This document shows, one piece after another, positions 15,530-18,231 of a DNA stretch of 18,231 bases. Each line of letters opens with the position of its first letter. Within the stretch, counting starts at the first letter, position 1. The notes beneath the pieces were generated by a model. That model saw nothing but the letters and a program-made list of their open reading frames with translations, made no database searches and was not told the DNA's origin. A program made the position numbers and the translations under genes. Source of the stretch: DATBMY01 sp036554605 (GTDB lineage: Bacteria; Acidobacteriota; Blastocatellia; UBA7656); assembly GCA_036554605.1 (NCBI GenBank), contig DATBMY010000269.1, forward strand, positions 1-18,231. The letters are read 5' to 3'.

Positions 15530-15535
15530 ATTATA
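15530..15535 (-). promoter_or_regulatory. Perfect -10 box just upstream of ndh
   Basis: TATAAT on the minus strand (15535-15530). Initiation 6-8 bases downstream would fall at about 15521-15524, leaving a leader of only about 5-8 bases before ATG 15516. The -35 region at normal spacing (TGGCGC) is poor, so the site may depend on an activator or be fortuitous. Confidence 0.4.
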
Positions 15536-15691
15536 CCTATCACCCCGCGCCGCGCCAGATCAGTCTCAGCCATACCATTCCCCATCAAGACCTCGCGCCG
15601 ATGCTCGGGGTCTGCGTCCTCGAATGGGCGGCCTATATATTGCGGTCGCGGCTGGCCTCTCTCCGCCGTTTTGCTGTATAAATAATCGGCC

Positions 15692-15722
15692 TTGAACTTT
15701 CGTCATTCTTTACGCGTAGATT
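15692..15722 (+). promoter_or_regulatory. Weak promoter candidate for the duplicated secreted protein gene
   Basis: TTGAAC (15692-15697) and TAGATT (15717-15722) are 19 bases apart, longer than ideal. Another AT-rich stretch, TATAAATAAT (15677-15686), lacks a matching -35. The rest of the divergent gap 15517-15767 shows no gene. Confidence 0.25.
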
Positions 15723-15767
15723 GGCTTGAGTTCCGTTTAATCCTATTTCCACACAGGAGAATCTAAA

Positions 15768-16463
15768 ATGCAGTTACGAAGAATAATGTTTGCGCTCTCG
15801 ATTGTGCTGATGGCCGCGCTGGCGTCAGTCGCGGCCGCGCAAGATACGATTTCCGGCAAGTACGAGGGCGTGGCGAAAAGCGACCAGATGGGCGACATTC
15901 CTCTCACGGCTGAGATTAAGAACGAGAACGGGAAGATTTCTGGAAAGATTGATTCGCCCCAGGGCCAGCTTATGATTACAAGCGGCACCTTCGCCGATGG
16001 CAAGCTCACGATGAAGTTCGATGCCGGCGGCAACGAAGGCACCGTCACCGCCACGCTTCAGGGCGACAAGATCATCGGCAAGTGGGAGCTCGCGGGGCAG
16101 GGCGGCCCACTCGAACTCAAGAAGGTCGCCGGCAGCGCTGCCGCGGCAACTGCAACCAGTTCGGCGGCAGCGGGCGACCCCATCTCGGGCGACTGGGACG
16201 CCGCGGCCGATGCCAACGGCATGTCCATACCCTTCGTGCTCAAGCTCAAGCTAAACGGCGAGACCGTCACCGGCTCGTCCGAGTCCGCTCAGGGCAAGCT
16301 CGATATAAGCAAGGGGCTGTACAAGGACGGCAAGCTGAGCTTCGCGCTCGGGACCGAGCAGGGCACGATCTCGTTTACCGGAATGCTTAAAGAGGGCAAG
16401 ATGGTAGGCGACTTCGATTTCGCGGGCCAGATGCAGGGCAAGTGGGAAGCCAAGAAGAAGTGA
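15768..16463 (+). CDS. Small secreted protein of two tandem beta-rich repeats
   Basis: The protein has 231 residues. ATG 15768 has AGGAG 8 bases upstream. A signal peptide (1-24) ends VAAAQ. The mature protein is an internal duplication. Unit 1 (about 28-121) runs ISGKYEGVAKSDQMGDIPLTAEI, GKISGKIDSPQGQLMITSGTFADGKL, GTVTATLQGDKIIGKWELAG. Unit 2 (about 138-231) runs ISGDWDAAADANGMSIPFVLKL, ETVTGSSESAQGKLDISKGLYKDGKL, GTISFTGMLKEGKMVGDFDFAG (these strings are excerpts, not continuous). Each unit reads as a small antiparallel beta sheet, joined by an Ala/Thr/Ser linker (122-137). There are no catalytic motifs or cysteines in the mature part. I do not recognise a named family; similar short secreted beta proteins are often seen in Acidobacteriota. 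A periplasmic or extracellular binding or structural role is only a guess. Confidence 0.8.
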   Translation: MQLRRIMFALSIVLMAALASVAAAQDTISGKYEGVAKSDQMGDIPLTAEIKNENGKISGKIDSPQGQLMITSGTFADGKLTMKFDAGGNEGTVTATLQGDKIIGKWELAGQGGPLELKKVAGSAAAATATSSAAAGDPISGDWDAAADANGMSIPFVLKLKLNGETVTGSSESAQGKLDISKGLYKDGKLSFALGTEQGTISFTGMLKEGKMVGDFDFAGQMQGKWEAKKK

Positions 16464-16577
16464 CAAGCTACAAGTGACAAGAAAGTCCGGAGTCCGATGT
16501 CCGGAGTCAAACAGAGAAGAAGCCACCGACTTCGGACTTCGGACCTTGTACTTCGGACTTTCTTGTCACTCGTCACT
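16461..16577. repeat. Inverted heptamer-repeat element at a convergent gene junction (probable bidirectional terminator)
   Basis: Two 49-base arms, each of seven 7-base units in unbroken register, flank a 19-base spacer (16510-16528). Left-arm units from 16461 include TGACAAG, CTACAAG, AAAGTCC and GGAGTCC. Right-arm units from 16529 include ACTTCGG (three times), ACCTTGT, ACTTTCT and CGTCACT. The arms are inverted relatives: 16473-16489 and 16554-16570 are perfectly complementary over 17 bases. The stop codons of both flanking genes (TGA 16461-16463; TGA 16575-16573) lie in the outermost units. A smaller relative is at 5106-5169. It probably folds as a large hairpin between the two mRNA ends. 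Confidence 0.8.
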
Positions 16578-18231
16578 GCTGAAAGACTATCTCCCCGTTG
16601 ATGACCGTCATCACGCAGCGGGTCTTCAAAATCTCCGCTTCTGGTATCTTCATTATGTCGGCCGACAGCACCGTCAGGTCCGCGAGCTTGCCTACCTCTA
16701 TCGAGCCCCTCAGCTTCTCTTCAAACGCGGCATAGGCTGCCCACAGCGTGAACATTTTTAGAGCCTGCTCGCGCGTGACCTTCTGCTCCGGATGCCAGCC
16801 TTCGCCCGTAAAGCCCTTCTGATCGCGCCGCGCGACCGCCGCGTAAAACTCTATCATCGGCTCGCCGCGCTCTACCGGCGCGTCGCTCCCTCCCGCAATC
16901 ATCGAGCCCTGCTTGATAAAACTCTGCCACGCGTACGCCCCTTCGAGACGGCGAATGCCTACGCGGCTTGGCGCGAAATGCAGGTCGCCTATCGCGTGCG
17001 ACGGCTGCATCGAAGGTATTACTCCGAGGCGGGCAAAGCGCGGTATGTCGCTCGGGTGCATGATCTGCGCGTGCTCGACCCGCCAGCGCGGATCGCGGAC
17101 CTTGCGCTCGCCTTCCGGCACCGCCTTGAATGCTTTCTCGTAGAGGTCGAGTATCACTCGATTGGCGCGGTCGCCAATGGCATGCGTTTCGATCTGGATG
17201 CCCTGCTTGAGCGCTTCGGTAAACATGGGCATCAGATCTTCTTCCTTGTACATCAACAGGCCCGCGGTGTCGTGGTCCGCGTAAGGCTCGAGCAGCGCCG
17301 CCCCCTTAGACCCGAGCGCGCCGTCGAGGCTGACTTTTATGGTGCGCACGGTCAGGCGATTATCAAACAATCCAACGGTCGCGCCCTCTCGTATGAGCCG
17401 CATCGCGTCCGCGCTCGGGCCGCGTATCGCTTCATATATGCGGAGCTTGATGCGCCCGTCCGAGTAGAGCTTTTTCAACCGCTCGACTTCCGCGAGCGGG
17501 CTGCCGGCGTTTTGTATCTGCGTCCAGCCGAGCCGTATGCTGCGCTCCACGCCGAGCACGAGCGCCCGCTCGCGGTCGGCCTCGGTGTCCGGCGGCACGT
17601 GACGCGAGACCAGCCCCTGCGCGCGGTCGACGAGCATGCCGTTTGGCTCGCCCGTCGATTTGTCCTTCATTATCTCGCCGCCAGCGGGGCTCGCGCTCTC
17701 TTTTGTTATGCCCGCGACCTTCAGCGCCGCGCTGTTTACGACCGAAGCGTGCCCGTCGGCGCGCGTCAGATATACCGGGTTGTTCGGCGATATCTTATCG
17801 AGGTCCCACCGGGTGGGAAAAGCCTGGGGCTTCCAGAAAGTCTCTATCCACCCGCGCCCGGTCACCCACTGGCCCGGCTGCGCGCGGTCGACCCGCTCTT
17901 TGATCTTCGAAAGAAACTGCTGAAGGCTCGACGTGCCTTCCAGGTTCAGAGTCACTTCGCGGTCGCCCACTCCCGCAAGATGATAATGCGAATCGGTAAG
18001 CCCGGGCACGACCGTGTTGCCCTTGAGGTCGACGACGCGCGTGCTTTCGCCTTTCAAGCGCATCGCGCCGCTGTCCGTGCCTATATAAATAATCTTGCCG
18101 CCGCGAACCGCGACCGCCTGGGCGCGCGGGGCGCTGTCGTTTACGGTGTAGATGTTTCCGTTGACGAATATCGTCTCCGCCGTCTGCGCCTGTAAAGATG
18201 CTCCCGCGGGGCACAGCGCGACTATGGTTAA
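16573..18231 (-). CDS. Exported amidohydrolase family 3 (YtcJ-like) metal hydrolase, 5' end beyond window
   Basis: The frame is open to the right edge; 552 residues are visible and the start lies outside. An internal ATG at 18063 is not the start, because conserved sequence precedes it: the end of a signal peptide (LQAQ), then ETIFVNGNIYTVND and AVAVRGGKIIYIG, the N-terminal beta-sandwich of amidohydrolase-3 proteins. Counting from the first visible codon, the metal site has H82-Y-H84 (LTDSHYH), K299 (TIKVSLDGALGSKG), H350 (IETHAIGDRANR), H387 (VEHAQIMHP) and D450 (GGSDAPVE). C-terminal GSIEVGKLADLTVLSADIM returns to the sandwich domain. The family hydrolyses amide or related bonds with one or two metal ions. 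The closest type is YtcJ/exoenzyme-regulator-like; substrate unknown. The signal sequence indicates export. Its TGA stop lies in the heptamer repeat. Confidence 0.92.
   Translation of the reverse strand, partial: LTIVALCPAGASLQAQTAETIFVNGNIYTVNDSAPRAQAVAVRGGKIIYIGTDSGAMRLKGESTRVVDLKGNTVVPGLTDSHYHLAGVGDREVTLNLEGTSSLQQFLSKIKERVDRAQPGQWVTGRGWIETFWKPQAFPTRWDLDKISPNNPVYLTRADGHASVVNSAALKVAGITKESASPAGGEIMKDKSTGEPNGMLVDRAQGLVSRHVPPDTEADRERALVLGVERSIRLGWTQIQNAGSPLAEVERLKKLYSDGRIKLRIYEAIRGPSADAMRLIREGATVGLFDNRLTVRTIKVSLDGALGSKGAALLEPYADHDTAGLLMYKEEDLMPMFTEALKQGIQIETHAIGDRANRVILDLYEKAFKAVPEGERKVRDPRWRVEHAQIMHPSDIPRFARLGVIPSMQPSHAIGDLHFAPSRVGIRRLEGAYAWQSFIKQGSMIAGGSDAPVERGEPMIEFYAAVARRDQKGFTGEGWHPEQKVTREQALKMFTLWAAYAAFEEKLRGSIEVGKLADLTVLSADIMKIPEAEILKTRCVMTVINGEIVFQQ

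Noticed and set aside
16461..16577. CRISPR array or insertion-sequence remnant as explanation of the repeats
   Set aside because: The units are only 7 bases with no spacers, and no cas gene or transposase is near. There is no target-site duplication that I can see.
16573..18063. Amidohydrolase start at the internal ATG 18063
   Set aside because: The frame stays open to the window edge and encodes the conserved N-terminal sandwich and the end of a signal peptide upstream of that ATG.
16792..18195. A 467-codon plus-strand frame
   Set aside because: It is antisense to the amidohydrolase, whose metal-binding motifs and N-terminal domain are clear. The translated product is Arg/Ala-rich without motifs, as expected for an opposite-strand shadow in GC-rich DNA.
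1..18231. tRNA, rRNA or riboswitch genes
   Set aside because: By eye I found no tRNA-like T-loop/acceptor pattern, rRNA sequence or recognised riboswitch motif; intergenic gaps are short.

Overview
The window is high-GC bacterial DNA with dense coding and no RNA genes, phage genes or insertion sequences that I can see. Several features suggest an Acidobacteriota lineage, possibly Blastocatellia: an orphan two-halved FtsX/MacB-type permease of the 'ADOP' kind, many secreted proteins of acidobacterial style, a Gram-negative heptose/lipopolysaccharide cluster, and heptanucleotide repeats between genes. The phylum is an inference from gene content.

Layout, left to right. (1) On the minus strand, a GMC/cholesterol-oxidase-like flavoprotein runs off the left edge (1-1351). 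It lies downstream of a secreted dual-specificity-type phosphatase (1384-2100). Further upstream on the same strand is a YpfJ-type membrane zinc peptidase (2242-3096), whose stop codon sits inside a palindrome. (2) On the plus strand, rsmI (16S rRNA C1402 2'-O-methyltransferase) is closely followed by a secreted TonB-C-domain protein. A heptamer-built hairpin terminator separates them from (3) a convergent secreted subtilase with a PA insert (5168-7447).

(4) A minus-strand envelope-polysaccharide cluster follows, read from right to left: a promoter at 11396-11424, a 56-residue Trm112/UPF0434 zinc-finger protein, a GT9 heptosyltransferase overlapping it by 4 bases, the heptose-7-phosphate kinase rfaE1, and a WbpA-like UDP-GlcNAc dehydrogenase. 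Together they point to ADP-heptose supply, heptose transfer to lipid A/core, and uronic-acid sugar supply for O-antigen or exopolysaccharide. (5) Divergent from that promoter, the ADOP permease (11628-14138) converges on a type II NADH dehydrogenase (14191-15516). (6) A small secreted protein made of two tandem copies of one beta-rich unit (15768-16463) converges on an amidohydrolase-3/YtcJ-like exported metal hydrolase whose start lies beyond the right edge.

The individual genes are mostly recognisable housekeeping or envelope genes. I see no convincing new multi-gene system. The most unusual signal is non-coding: 7-bp-periodic arrays arranged as inverted arms at two of the three convergent gene junctions. 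Stop codons of the flanking genes lie inside the arrays. A separate short palindrome overlaps the stop codon of the zinc-peptidase gene. These look like dispersed repeat families that have become gene-end or terminator structures.
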